Assembly (NCBI GenBank): GCA_963787645.1
Contig: CAWBDS010000012.1
Location: 186,001-250,000 of the forward strand
Direction: 5' to 3'
Length of the DNA stretch: 64,000 bases
Origin: Palsa-504 sp963787645
GTDB taxonomy: Bacteria > Actinomycetota > Actinomycetes > Streptosporangiales > Streptosporangiaceae
The notes beneath the pieces are model-generated. The model made no database searches. It worked only from the letters and a program-made list of their open reading frames with translations, and was not told the origin of the DNA. Numbering within the stretch: the stretch's first letter is position 1; each line of letters begins with the position of its first letter. The translations under genes were made by a program, and so were the position numbers. This document shows positions 16,411 to 25,203 of this stretch, piece by piece.

Positions 16411-16929
16411 GTGACAGGCACTCAGCGGGCGCGGGCCGTGCCTCCGGAAACAGGGGCGGTACAGGTGGGCGGGTTGTTCAGCGCACGGTACCCGGAGATG
16501 GTACGGCTCGCGGACCTGCTCGGCGCCGACGACCCCGAGGACATCGCGCAGGAGGCGTTCGCCCGGCTGATCAGGAAGGCCGGCTCGCTCCGGGACCCGG
16601 CGGCGGCGGTGGCCTATGTTCGCTTGACCGTGTGCAACCTGGTCCGTAACCGGCACCGGCACCTGCGGGTCGTGCGGCGGTGGACCCCGGCCGGGCACGA
16701 TGAGGCGTCCTCCGAGCAGGCGGTCATGATCCGTCAGGATCACCGCGAACTGCTGATGGCGCTCGCGGCCCTGCCGGCCCGCCGACGGGAGGCCATCGTG
16801 CTGCGCTACTGGCTCGATCTGCCCGAGCGGGAGATCGCCGCGGCCATGGGCGTGTCCACGGGAACAGTGAAATCCCACGTCAGCCGCGGCCTGGACGCGC
16901 TGGGCGAGGCGCTGGAGGGAAGACTATGA
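16411..16929 (+). CDS. SigE-family ECF RNA polymerase sigma factor
   Basis: A sigma factor of about 172 residues with only regions 2 and 4. Region 2.2 is visible as DDPEDIAQEAFARLIRK, and the region-4 helix-turn-helix as PEREIAAAMGVSTGTVKSHV. This is the actinobacterial SigE-like ECF group. GTG 16411 is the assumed start; TTG 16384 is also open and neither has a clear ribosome site. Its stop overlaps the ATG of a membrane protein (ATGA), the usual layout for an ECF factor and its partner or anti-sigma factor. Confidence 0.88.
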   Translation: MTGTQRARAVPPETGAVQVGGLFSARYPEMVRLADLLGADDPEDIAQEAFARLIRKAGSLRDPAAAVAYVRLTVCNLVRNRHRHLRVVRRWTPAGHDEASSEQAVMIRQDHRELLMALAALPARRREAIVLRYWLDLPEREIAAAMGVSTGTVKSHVSRGLDALGEALEGRL

Positions 16930-18080
16930 CCGCGCTCGAGGACCGGCTCCGGCACGCCCTGACCGAACGTGCCGAGCAGTCTGCGATCGATCCGGACGCC
17001 TGGGACAAGACCCTCGCGCGCAGCCGCCGGCGGATCCGGCTGCCCAGGCCGCGCTGGTTTCCGGCCGGGTTGGTGATCCCCGCGGCCGCGGCGGCGGCCG
17101 TCGTGGCCATCGTGGTGGCCAGCACCGCGCTGACCGGCGGCCTGCTCGGCAGCCACAGCGCCCCGGGCCAGCGCCCCAGCCGGCCCGCGACCGCCACTCA
17201 AGTCGGCCCGCCGGGCCAGGACGTCCTGGCCGTCCACGACATCCCGCCGGTGACCCCGTTCGTCACCATGAAACTCGCCGCCGACGGCCACACCGTCCGG
17301 GACTACCTGTGGTTCGGCTACGTGCCCGGGTACGCGCGGCTGGGGATCACCCTGTGCCAGTTCAACCAGGGTGGGGTGTACAACGGCTATTCCGGCTGTA
17401 CGTCCGGGGCCCGGCCGGCCGGCACGCTGGCGCGCTCCACCGCGACCGACGGGTCGGGGTGGATCCGGATGGGCGTGAGCAGCCCGCGGGTCACGTCGGT
17501 CAAGGCAGTGCTTCCGGGCGGACGCACGGTGTCCGGCGTGGTCAAGACGGTCCACGGCGTGCCGGACAAGGTCTGGGCGATCAGCTTCCCGGTGCCAGAT
17601 GCCGCCCGGGTCATCTTCAGCGACGCGGCCGGACACCAGGTGACGCAGCTGAACCTGCCGTCGGGCGAGTACCCCGCCCCGTCCCGGCCGAGCAGCGGCG
17701 GCATCAAGATCTACAAGAGCGGCGGCCAGTGGGTGACGGCCTACCGGATCAGCGGCGACCGGATCGGCTTCTGGTGGGGAGGCGACTCCAGCTGGTCCGA
17801 GCAGCCCGTAGGCCAGGCACCGCTCAGCGCGCGGATGTCGATCCAGGGCCAGAGCGCCTGGTTCGGATACGCGCCTGCGGCCGCCGCGCGGGTGACCATC
17901 CGGCTGGCCGATGGCCGGCAGTACTCTGCGGTTACCCGGCCGGGCTGGCCCGGGAGCGGCATCAGCTTCTGGGGCCCGGTCACGATACCCAGGCAGATCG
18001 CGGACACCCTCGACAACATCGTGATCACCTATGACGCCGCCGGGCACGTCCTGCAGGAGGTGCCGCTGATCTTCCTCTAG
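16926..18080 (+). CDS. Membrane-anchored sigma-factor partner (possible anti-sigma)
   Basis: A 384-residue protein with a short charged N-terminal cytosolic part (about residues 1-45), one membrane span (IPAAAAAAVVAIVVASTALT, about 50-70) and a large extracytoplasmic domain rich in Gly, Ser and Trp. There is no zinc-binding HxxxCxxC anti-sigma motif. Coupling to the sigma factor by ATGA and the topology suggest it senses an external signal and holds the sigma factor, but this is inference. The outer domain is not recognised. Confidence 0.75.
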   Translation: MTALEDRLRHALTERAEQSAIDPDAWDKTLARSRRRIRLPRPRWFPAGLVIPAAAAAAVVAIVVASTALTGGLLGSHSAPGQRPSRPATATQVGPPGQDVLAVHDIPPVTPFVTMKLAADGHTVRDYLWFGYVPGYARLGITLCQFNQGGVYNGYSGCTSGARPAGTLARSTATDGSGWIRMGVSSPRVTSVKAVLPGGRTVSGVVKTVHGVPDKVWAISFPVPDAARVIFSDAAGHQVTQLNLPSGEYPAPSRPSSGGIKIYKSGGQWVTAYRISGDRIGFWWGGDSSWSEQPVGQAPLSARMSIQGQSAWFGYAPAAAARVTIRLADGRQYSAVTRPGWPGSGISFWGPVTIPRQIADTLDNIVITYDAAGHVLQEVPLIFL

Positions 18081-18083
18081 CCC

Positions 18084-18980
18084 TCAGCCGCCGCGCATCA
18101 CCTGCGCGAACTCACCGAGGGCGGCGATGTGGGCGGCCGGGCTGGTCAGCTGGTGATGCATGACGCGCTGGTAGCCGGTCCCGGACTGCATGGTCTGAAC
18201 GGACAGGATGGTTCCGCCCGCGGCCTGCCAAGCGGGAACCTCGTCGGCCCAGGCCCGCGGCCCGAGCGCGTAGTCGATCATCGCGTCCATCGGGAACGCG
18301 TCCGGGTCGCGACCCTGCTCGGCCAGTAGTTCGCGCAGCCGGGCCGCCCGGCGGTGGGTGCGCGGGCCTGCCGAGCCGAACACGAAGCCGTCGCCGGTCC
18401 GGGCCGCCCGGGCCAGCGACGCTTCGGATCCGCCGCCGAACCACAACGGGATGGTGCCGCGGACCGGCCGGGGCAAGATCCCGGCCCGGTCGACGCGGTG
18501 GAACTGGCCGCGGTAGTCGAGCACGGGCTCGCGCCACAGCGCGCGCAGCAGCTCGACCTGCTCGTCGAGCCGCCGCCCGCGCCCGGCGAACGGCACGCCG
18601 AGGCTTTCGTACTCGACCGGGTTCCAGCCGGTGCCCACGGCCAGCATGAACCGGCCGCCCGAGAGCACGTCCACCTCGGTGGCCTGCTTGGCCACCAGGG
18701 CGGTCTGGCGCTGGGGCAGGACCAGGACCGCCACCCCGAGCTCGATGATGGTGGTGCAGGCGGCCAGGAACCCGAGCAGCACGAACGGTTCGTGAAACGG
18801 GTCATCCTCGGTGTACGGCCCTACCAGCGGCGGCTCGCGATCGGCGTGCACCGCCCCGAGCACGTGGTCGTAGGTGAGCAGCCGCCGGTAACCGAGCCCT
18901 TCCGCGGCCTGCGCGAAGTCGCGGATCACCGCGGGATCAGTCCCGATTGCCGTGGTGGGGAAGACGGCGCCGAAGTCCAT
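18084..18980 (-). CDS. LLM-class F420-dependent oxidoreductase
   Basis: A 298-residue luciferase-like protein beginning MDFGAVFPTTAIGTDP. It shows LGYRRLLTYDHVLG, QATEVDVLSGGRFMLAVGTGW and VRGTIPLWFGGGSEASLARAA, matching the F420-dependent TIGR03619-type branch. The ATG shares one base with the stop of the upstream CrtC-like gene (TGATG), so these are translationally coupled. Substrate unknown. Its end lies 3 bases from the converging sigma-partner gene. Confidence 0.87.
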   Translation of the reverse strand: MDFGAVFPTTAIGTDPAVIRDFAQAAEGLGYRRLLTYDHVLGAVHADREPPLVGPYTEDDPFHEPFVLLGFLAACTTIIELGVAVLVLPQRQTALVAKQATEVDVLSGGRFMLAVGTGWNPVEYESLGVPFAGRGRRLDEQVELLRALWREPVLDYRGQFHRVDRAGILPRPVRGTIPLWFGGGSEASLARAARTGDGFVFGSAGPRTHRRAARLRELLAEQGRDPDAFPMDAMIDYALGPRAWADEVPAWQAAGGTILSVQTMQSGTGYQRVMHHQLTSPAAHIAALGEFAQVMRGG

Positions 18981-20104
18981 CAGCCCTCGCTCTTGCCCTG
19001 CTGGGCCGACCATTCCTGCGCTTCGGTGATGACCACGCACTCGAAGTGCGCCAGCCCGGTCTGGCCCTCGCTGGTCAGCCGGGTGAAGTTCTCCGCCCAC
19101 GCGTGGTCGAACTCGAACGCCCGCCCGCTGCCGTCGGTGATCAGGGTCGGGTGCGAGACGTCCCAGACCTCGCCCTCCACGTGATAGTCGCCGCGGTACA
19201 CGCCCTGACCCAGGCCGTCGTCGAAGCCGCCGAAGTACCCGCCGCCCTGGCAGTACACCCAGCCCAGGTCCTGCACCTGGTACCGGCGGACCGTGCCCTC
19301 GGCGTCGGTCAGCTGGAATACCCCGGACCGCAGCCGCCGCCCGCCCTCGTAGAACCGCAGGTCATGCTCGACGGCGACGACCGGCACGCTGCGGTCGGGC
19401 AGCATGATGGCCCCCTTGCCGGACGCCTTGCGGCCGCTCGGGTCGACGAAGTAGAAGCCGCCGTGGCCGGGCATGTCGAACAGCACCCACTGCCGGACGC
19501 CGGGCACCCGCCGCCTGGCGCCCACGGTCGGCGCGGCGTATAGCCGGGGGCCGCCGCGGCCGGCCTGCGATCCCCACGAGTGGTTCCGGAAGAACGAGTC
19601 CGTGGCCGCGTCCAGCCCGAACCGTTCGTCGCCGAGCTGGACCCAGCCCTCGCACTTCCCGGTGATCTCGTACGTCATCCGCTCGCTGATCAGCCGGCCG
19701 TCGATCCGCGTCACCTCGGCGGGGTCCTCGTACGGCACGGTGGCGCTGCGGCAGGTCACGTCCAGCGCGAAGCCGAAGTCGTTGTCCTCCAGGACCAGCC
19801 GCACGGTCCGCATCGGCTCGAGGATCTCCAGCCGCAGCGGGCCCACCGCCAGCTCGTCCATGTGCGGGCGCAGCCGCCGCGACAGCCGGATGTTGTGCTG
19901 CCGGCCCGCGTGGCGCAGGCAGACGAACCCGTCGAGCACGTCGTTGTTGTGGTACAGCCGCAGCGACGAGGTCAGGCACACCTGCCCGGCCTGGTCGCTC
20001 AGGCAGACGTAGTGCCCGTCGTTCCACTGCGGGTCGCTCCCCGCCACGCCGGCGAACGACGCGGTGATCTGATGGAACGGGTACTCGTCGAACCGAAGCA
20101 GCAC
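18980..20104 (-). CDS. CrtC/AttH-like (lipocalin-fold) protein of unknown function
   Basis: A 374-residue protein without signal peptide. It is rich in Trp, Gly and aromatic beta-strand-like sequence, with segments such as DSFFRNHSWGSQ, QWVLFDMPGHGGFYFVDPSG and VYRGDYHVEGEVWDVSHPT. These resemble the two-lobed hydroxyneurosporene-synthase/AttH-type fold and the DUF7064/7065 proteins found in actinobacterial lipid and steroid loci. I base this on general resemblance only. It sits between a VOC gene and a luciferase-like gene with which it overlaps, so a hydrophobic substrate shared by the three is likely. Confidence 0.65.
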   Translation of the reverse strand: MLLRFDEYPFHQITASFAGVAGSDPQWNDGHYVCLSDQAGQVCLTSSLRLYHNNDVLDGFVCLRHAGRQHNIRLSRRLRPHMDELAVGPLRLEILEPMRTVRLVLEDNDFGFALDVTCRSATVPYEDPAEVTRIDGRLISERMTYEITGKCEGWVQLGDERFGLDAATDSFFRNHSWGSQAGRGGPRLYAAPTVGARRRVPGVRQWVLFDMPGHGGFYFVDPSGRKASGKGAIMLPDRSVPVVAVEHDLRFYEGGRRLRSGVFQLTDAEGTVRRYQVQDLGWVYCQGGGYFGGFDDGLGQGVYRGDYHVEGEVWDVSHPTLITDGSGRAFEFDHAWAENFTRLTSEGQTGLAHFECVVITEAQEWSAQQGKSEG

Positions 20105-20137
20105 GCTGCCAACCTTACAGAAACGGCTCCCCAGAAA

Positions 20138-20626
20138 CTACGACCCGGACCCGGCGAGCGTATCGGCGATCCAGTCGGCCAGCTGGGCCTTGAATGAGGT
20201 GTGCACCACCTCGATCCACAAACCGCCCGCGAAGGGGTGGTAGCTGAACCGGGCCGGGTGTCCGTCCCGGTCAACATCGCATATCCGCGCGGCCAGCCCG
20301 GACGCGTCCAATGCGCGCTGGCCGGCCCGCAGGTCCTCGGCCCAGAAGCCGACGTGGCTCAGCGCGAAGCCGTCCGCGCCCCAGATCGAGCCGCGGCGCT
20401 CCTGGACCAGCTCCAGGTAGGGCGGACCCTGTATCGAGTAAGTCACCGCGATCTCGGCCCGGCGGTGCTCGCCGTCGACGATCACTTCCGGCCGGCTCTC
20501 GTGGACGGTGGCCCAGCTGAACCCGAACGCCGCGGTGTACTGCTCCATAGCCGTGCCCAGGTCCGGCACGGTAAGGCCGATGTGGTAGAGCTCAAGTCCC
20601 TGACCGGGAACACCGAAGAACGTCAT
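20138..20626 (-). CDS. VOC (glyoxalase/dioxygenase) family protein
   Basis: A 162-residue vicinal-oxygen-chelate protein. The two beta-alpha-beta-beta-beta units start at LELYHIGLTVPDLGTAMEQY and at ALSHVGFWAEDLRAGQRALD, with metal-ligand-type His in each and a final Glu in GGLWIEVVH. ATG 20626 (MTFFGVPGQ) is taken as the start, with a GAGG upstream. It is first in an operon with the CrtC-like and luciferase-like genes. Isomerase, lyase or dioxygenase activity cannot be told apart. Confidence 0.85.
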   Translation of the reverse strand: MTFFGVPGQGLELYHIGLTVPDLGTAMEQYTAAFGFSWATVHESRPEVIVDGEHRRAEIAVTYSIQGPPYLELVQERRGSIWGADGFALSHVGFWAEDLRAGQRALDASGLAARICDVDRDGHPARFSYHPFAGGLWIEVVHTSFKAQLADWIADTLAGSGS

Positions 20627-20733
20627 GCGCGGCCGCCTCACTGAGATTGTCGGGCTGGGCATCCGCTATCGATACAAACTGTTGACCCACTATAGTTTCT
20701 GCAGGGGCTTCCCGCACGGTCCGGAGGTTCGCG

Positions 20734-21279
20734 ATGCCTGACCCGTCCCAGCCTGATCCAACCCCGCCTGATCCAACCCCGCCTGATCCGACCGCACCTG
20801 ATCCGACGCTGCTGCGACAGCTGCTGGACCGCCAGGAGATCACGGCCGTGATGGCGGCCTACACCCGCTGGGCGGACCTGAACCAGCCCGAGCAGCAGGC
20901 GACGACCTTCGTCGCGGACGGCCGGGTCAGCTATCACCCCGGCGACTGGATCGCCGGGCGCGCGGCGCTGACCGACACGCTGCGCACCGCGCTGACCAGG
21001 TACGCCCGGACCAGCCACCACGTGAGCAACATCGAGATCGACTTCGACGGCCCTGACCGCGCGACCGCCCAGAGCGCGGTCATCGCCTGGCACCGCCGTC
21101 ACGACGGATCCGAGTGGACCCTCTACGGCCGGTACGTCGACCGCTGGACGAGGACCGCGGATGGCTGGCGGCTGGCCGAACGCGAACTGCGCGCCGCAGG
21201 CGCCGTCGGCCGGGACGACCGCGAACTGCCGCCGCTCGGCCGCGCGTCCGGCGCCCCGAACGGATCGGTGCCGGCCTGA
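20734..21279 (+). CDS. SnoaL/NTF2-like protein with Pro-Asp repeat N-terminus
   Basis: A 181-residue SnoaL-like protein: the fold starts at LLRQLLDRQEITAVMAAYTR and ends with RWTRTADGWRLAERELR. Before it is a disordered tail made of a PDPTP-type pentapeptide repeated about four times, encoded by 15-base units at 20752-20811. GGAGG precedes the ATG. It diverges from the VOC gene and leads a run with an epimerase, a phosphotransferase and a DUF4037 protein. The catalytic role is unknown. Confidence 0.82.
   Translation: MPDPSQPDPTPPDPTPPDPTAPDPTLLRQLLDRQEITAVMAAYTRWADLNQPEQQATTFVADGRVSYHPGDWIAGRAALTDTLRTALTRYARTSHHVSNIEIDFDGPDRATAQSAVIAWHRRHDGSEWTLYGRYVDRWTRTADGWRLAERELRAAGAVGRDDRELPPLGRASGAPNGSVPA
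20752..20811 (+). repeat. 15-bp coding tandem repeat (four units)
   Basis: Four 15-base units beginning CCTGATCC are found in a row. The first two are identical and the last two differ at a few positions. They encode the PDPTP-type tail of the SnoaL-like protein and keep the reading frame. Confidence 0.9.
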
Positions 21280-21338
21280 GCGGCCGGGGTCACCATGCGT
21301 TGAACGTCGCGGCACACCTGCTCACCACCGGAGGCCCC

Positions 21339-22340
21339 ATGCGCTCACTCGTCCTGGGCGGCTCGACGTTCGTCGGCCGTCGGCTCGTCCACCGCCTGGC
21401 CGGGGACGGCCACGAGGTCAGCGTCCTGAACCGGGGCCGGACCCCCAGCGACCTGCCCCCTGACGTGCGCCGGTACGTCGCCGACCGGACCGACGTCGGC
21501 TCGATGCGCGCGGCGCTGGAGGGCACGCAGTGGGACGCCGTGTTCGATGTATCCGGGTTCGTCATGGCGGCGGGCGGCTCGCCCATCGGCGACCTGCTCG
21601 CCCTGTTCGACGGGCGCACCGCCGCCTACGTCTTCGTCTCCTCGATCATGGCCTACCAGGCCACCCCGCTGATGCCGTGGACCGAGGACCAGCCGACCTC
21701 GACCGAACCGGTCACCAAGTACGGCGGCTTCAAGGCCTACGCCGAAGCCGAGATCCGCCAGCGCCACCGGCAGACCGGGTTCCCGGCCAGCATCGCCCGG
21801 CCGGCGGCGATCTACGGCCCGGACAACAACATCCTGGACATGGAGACCGCCATGTTCCTGCGGCTGCGGCGCAAACTGCCGGTGCTGCTGCCGCACGGCG
21901 GCCTGGTCACCGGGAACTACGGCCACGTGGACGACCTGTGCGCGCTGCTGCTGGCCATGGCGCAGGCCCCGCAGGAGGTCGCGGGGGAGGTGGTCAACGC
22001 GAGCGGGCAGGCCATCACCACGGCGGGCTACGTACGCGTGCTCGCCGAGATCGTCGGGACCGAACCAGAGATCCACCTGCTTCCCGACCAGGTGCTGGGC
22101 AAGCTACCCGGGCCGCTGTTCGGCCACCTGTTCGGCGACCGGCACCACGCGGTGATGTCAACCGAGAAGGGCCGCCGGCTAGGCCTGCCGGACGAGCGCG
22201 GTTTCGTCGAGGGGCACCGGCAGACCTACGAGTGGTTCTGCTCGTCGCCCTTCGCCGATGCCCCGGATGCGATGTCCGACCCGGTTCGGGGCGCCGGGTA
22301 CGACTTCGCGGCCGAGGCCAAGGCGCTGGCCCAGCTATGA
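21339..22340 (+). CDS. NAD-dependent epimerase/dehydratase (extended SDR)
   Basis: A 333-residue extended SDR. The cofactor motif LGGSTFVGRRLVHRL is at the N-terminus, AYVFVSSIMAY carries the catalytic Ser region and KYGGFKAYAE the Tyr-x-x-x-Lys. The substrate domain follows, with LPHGGLVTGNYGHVDDL. ATG 21339 follows GGAGG closely; open sequence upstream belongs to the previous gene in another frame. Its stop overlaps the ATG of the phosphotransferase gene (ATGA). Nucleotide-sugar or isoflavone-reductase-like chemistry are both possible. Confidence 0.88.
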   Translation: MRSLVLGGSTFVGRRLVHRLAGDGHEVSVLNRGRTPSDLPPDVRRYVADRTDVGSMRAALEGTQWDAVFDVSGFVMAAGGSPIGDLLALFDGRTAAYVFVSSIMAYQATPLMPWTEDQPTSTEPVTKYGGFKAYAEAEIRQRHRQTGFPASIARPAAIYGPDNNILDMETAMFLRLRRKLPVLLPHGGLVTGNYGHVDDLCALLLAMAQAPQEVAGEVVNASGQAITTAGYVRVLAEIVGTEPEIHLLPDQVLGKLPGPLFGHLFGDRHHAVMSTEKGRRLGLPDERGFVEGHRQTYEWFCSSPFADAPDAMSDPVRGAGYDFAAEAKALAQL

Positions 22341-23650
22341 CCGTCTTCGTGCAGGACGCCGTCCTGGCCGGCGCTCAGCAGCGCGCGGAACGGCTCCCGC
22401 TCACCCCTGCCGAACGCCGACGCTGGCAGGAGGTGGCCGCGTACCGCGCCGCGCGCCGTCCCGACCCCAACCCGGAGCGCGCGGCGGTGCTGCGCGACCT
22501 GCTCGGCCTGCCCGGCGCCGACGACCGGCAGATCATGGAAGCGGCTGGCCGCCTGCTCAGCGATGCGGTGACCGGCGACGGGGGACCCCGGGCCGTTCGG
22601 GTAAATAATGTGTGCCGGCAGTGGTTCGACGAGGACGTCGCGGCCGCCGCCCCGCTGCTGGAGCTGTTCACCGGGCACCACCGCGACCCCGAGGGCGGGC
22701 CGCCCGCCATCGACCCGGACCTGCTGGGCCGGCTCGCCCGGTGGCTGGAGCAGCGCGGCGCCCGGCTGCGGGACGCGACGGTCATCGCCGGCGGGTTCAG
22801 CCGGCTCATGCTGGACGTGCGCTGGACCGGCGGCCCCTGGACCGCGGGGCACGGCGCGGTGCGGATCGAGCAGGACGGCATGTTCGGCACCGAGGGCGGG
22901 CGTGAGGCGTCCATGATGCGGATCCTGCGGGCGCGCGGGTACCCGGTGCCCGCCATCGTTTGGGAGGAACCCGACCCGGCCCCGCTCGGCCACCCGTTCT
23001 TCGTGATGGAGTTCGTCGAGGGCCGCGCGCGGACCGACGATGAGGGTCTTGACGATGTGCTGCGGGCGCTCGCCAGGCTGTACGCCCTCGGCGCGGAGGC
23101 AGTGGACGAGGTCGCCGCCCTCGACGGCCTGCCGCCTGGTCACCCGCCGGAGCGGGTAATTGACGCCCAGCTAGAGCACTGGTACCAGGTGTACCGTACG
23201 GCGGTGGCCTATCCGATCCCGTTGCTCGAACGAGGCTTCGCGTGGCTGCGCGCCAACCTGCGCCCCACCGGGCCGTCGGTCATCGTGCACGGCGACCCCG
23301 GCCCGGGCAACGCGCTGCAGAACGAAGCCGGGGTAGCCGCGGTCATCGACTGGGAGCTCGCTCACGCCGGCGACGCCGCCGAGGACTGGTCCTACCTGGC
23401 CCTGATCCGGGGTCGCCGGCTCGCCTCGCCGCAGTCCTGGAAGAAGCGACTCGCGACGACGGTCGGCGTGGAATACGACGAGCCGACCTGGCGCGCCTGG
23501 GAGGCTTATAACTCGGTCAAGGGCGCCTGCGTCAACCTGACCGCCCTGGACGTCTTCGGCCGTACCGCTCGCCCCACTCCCGATCTGCTGGCCATCGGAG
23601 TCGCCGTTCACCTGCGCTTCCTCCAGCGCGCCGTCGACCTGACCAGCTGA
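22337..23650 (+). CDS. Phosphotransferase family (APH-type kinase-fold) protein
   Basis: A 437-residue aminoglycoside-phosphotransferase-like protein. An N-terminal ~130-residue helical region precedes the kinase fold. The catalytic loop is IVHGDPGPGNALQN and the metal-binding region AAVIDWELAHAGDAAEDW; FFVMEFVEG marks the hinge. Such proteins occur next to acyl-CoA dehydrogenases in actinobacteria and probably act on small molecules rather than antibiotics. It is coupled to the epimerase by ATGA. The extended N-terminus resembles a DUF6285-type companion domain fused to the kinase, which is a tentative reading. Confidence 0.85.
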   Translation: MTVFVQDAVLAGAQQRAERLPLTPAERRRWQEVAAYRAARRPDPNPERAAVLRDLLGLPGADDRQIMEAAGRLLSDAVTGDGGPRAVRVNNVCRQWFDEDVAAAAPLLELFTGHHRDPEGGPPAIDPDLLGRLARWLEQRGARLRDATVIAGGFSRLMLDVRWTGGPWTAGHGAVRIEQDGMFGTEGGREASMMRILRARGYPVPAIVWEEPDPAPLGHPFFVMEFVEGRARTDDEGLDDVLRALARLYALGAEAVDEVAALDGLPPGHPPERVIDAQLEHWYQVYRTAVAYPIPLLERGFAWLRANLRPTGPSVIVHGDPGPGNALQNEAGVAAVIDWELAHAGDAAEDWSYLALIRGRRLASPQSWKKRLATTVGVEYDEPTWRAWEAYNSVKGACVNLTALDVFGRTARPTPDLLAIGVAVHLRFLQRAVDLTS

Positions 23651-23698
23651 CCAGAAAACCATGCGACAGCGGGGCGGCGACGCGGCAGGATCACCAGC

Positions 23699-24763
23699 GT
23701 GGCTGCCGCGTTCATCCCCGGTCTCCCGCTCGCCCGCGACTTTTACACCAGCGAGGTCCGGCCGCTGCTGACTGGCCGGTTCCCGCAGGTGCCGTACGCG
23801 GCGGCCCTGATCGGCCCTGGATCTGAGGTCCAAGGCCTCGATACGGAACGGTCCGTGGATCACGACTGGGGGCCTCGGCTGAAAGTCTTCCTCGGCGACC
23901 GCGACGCCGACCGCGACGCCCCGGCCATCACCGCGATGCTGGCCGCCGCGCTGCCGGATTCCTTCCGCGGCTACCCGGTGGCTTTCCCCGTGACCAGCGA
24001 GCCGGACGGCACCGCCCGGCACCGCGTACAGGTCACCGGCCTGAGCGCCTGGCTGGACGCGCACCTCGGGTTCGACCCGCGCCACGGGGTTACGCTGCTG
24101 GACTGGCTGGCCATCCCGGCGCAGCGGCTCGCCGAGTTCACCGCCGGGGAGGTCTTCCACGACGAGCCGGGCGAGCTGACCCGCGCCCGCGCCGCGCTCG
24201 CGTGGTATCCGCACGACCTGTGGCTGTACCTGATGGCCTGCCAGTGGCAGCGCGTCGGGCAGGAAGAAGGGTTCCCCGGCCGGTGCGCCGAGGCCGGGGA
24301 CGATCTCGGCTCGCTCGTCGTGACCGCGCGGCTGGCTCGTGACCTGATGCGGCTGGTCCTGCTCATACACCGCCGCTACCCGCCCTACAGCAAGTGGCTC
24401 GGCACCGCGTTCGCGCGCCTGCCCGGCACCGGCGCGCTGGCCGCGTCCCTGACCGCCGCGATATCGGGCGGCAGCTGGGCCGCCCGCGAACCGCACCTGC
24501 GCGAGGCCTTCGAGACCGTCGCCGGGCTGCACAACCAGCTCGGGCTCACCCCGCCGCTGGACACCAGAACCCGCCTGTTCTACGACCGGCCTTACCACGT
24601 CATCGACGCCGGCCGGTTCACCGCGGCGCTGCGGGAGGCGATCACCGAGCCGCAGGTCAGACGGCTGCCGGTCACCGGCGCTGTCGACCAGTTCGTCGAC
24701 AGCACCGACGCCTTCGGCCACCTGCGCTTCCTGCGGGCCTGCGCTCGCGCGGCCGGGACCTGA
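23699..24763 (+). CDS. DUF4037-domain protein (nucleotidyltransferase-like)
   Basis: A 354-residue protein with the pattern of DUF4037 proteins: an N-terminal nucleotidyltransferase-like part with VDHDWGPRLKVFLGD, then a helical region with FDEP-type GEVFHDEPGELTRARAALAWYPHDLWLYLMACQW and HRRYPPYSKWLGTAFARLP. It starts with GTG 48 bases after the phosphotransferase gene. The family is often annotated only by domain number; nucleotide transfer to a small molecule or protein is a guess. Confidence 0.82.
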   Translation: MAAAFIPGLPLARDFYTSEVRPLLTGRFPQVPYAAALIGPGSEVQGLDTERSVDHDWGPRLKVFLGDRDADRDAPAITAMLAAALPDSFRGYPVAFPVTSEPDGTARHRVQVTGLSAWLDAHLGFDPRHGVTLLDWLAIPAQRLAEFTAGEVFHDEPGELTRARAALAWYPHDLWLYLMACQWQRVGQEEGFPGRCAEAGDDLGSLVVTARLARDLMRLVLLIHRRYPPYSKWLGTAFARLPGTGALAASLTAAISGGSWAAREPHLREAFETVAGLHNQLGLTPPLDTRTRLFYDRPYHVIDAGRFTAALREAITEPQVRRLPVTGAVDQFVDSTDAFGHLRFLRACARAAGT

Positions 24764-24771
24764 GCCCAGGC

Positions 24772-25203
24772 CTACAGGCCGCGCAGCGACCGCTCCCGGG
24801 ATCCGCCGTCGTGATAGTCGGCCTCGCGGACGACGGTCAGACCGTCGAAGATCAGGTACGACATGCCCGCCACGGTCCAGCGCTTTCCGACCAGCTCCGG
24901 GCCCAGGCTGTCCGACACCTGGGTGGCGCTCATCGTCCACAGCATAGCCAGCCCGTCCGGGCGGGACCAGAAGTCCCCGGTCGGCTCCAGCACCAGGTCC
25001 GGATAGCGCTCCCGGCCGTGACCGAAGTAGGCGCGGATCGCGGGCCAGCCGCGGTGCTCGCCGCCGATCACGTCGTAGAGCACGCCGTCCTCGGCGAAGT
25101 AGCGCCGCGGCCCGTCCAGGTCCGGGCCCGACCACGCGCCGAACAGCGCGGTGGCCACCTTGACCCGCTGCTCGAACAGGTCGGCGTCAGCCACCCGCGT
25201 CAC
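24772..25203 (-). CDS. SnoaL/NTF2-like protein
   Basis: A 143-residue SnoaL-like protein (FAEDGVLYDVIGGEHRGWPA, AYFGHGRERYPDLVLE, AMLWTMSATQ). The GTG at 25203 overlaps the stop of the ABC permease gene as GTGA; GTG 25194 is an alternative. It is the last gene of the importer operon, which suggests that it acts on the imported compound. It converges with the DUF4037 gene with 8 bases between them. Confidence 0.8.
   Translation of the reverse strand: MTRVADADLFEQRVKVATALFGAWSGPDLDGPRRYFAEDGVLYDVIGGEHRGWPAIRAYFGHGRERYPDLVLEPTGDFWSRPDGLAMLWTMSATQVSDSLGPELVGKRWTVAGMSYLIFDGLTVVREADYHDGGSRERSLRGL

Noticed and set aside
20660..20700. A sigma-70-type promoter using TTGACC and TATAGT between the VOC and SnoaL-like genes.
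   Set aside because: The two hexamers are only about 3 bases apart, so they cannot form one promoter.
22337..23650. Antibiotic resistance (aminoglycoside phosphotransferase).
   Set aside because: The kinase fold is shared, but the length, extra N-terminal domain and catabolic surroundings fit the broad small-molecule kinase group rather than resistance enzymes.
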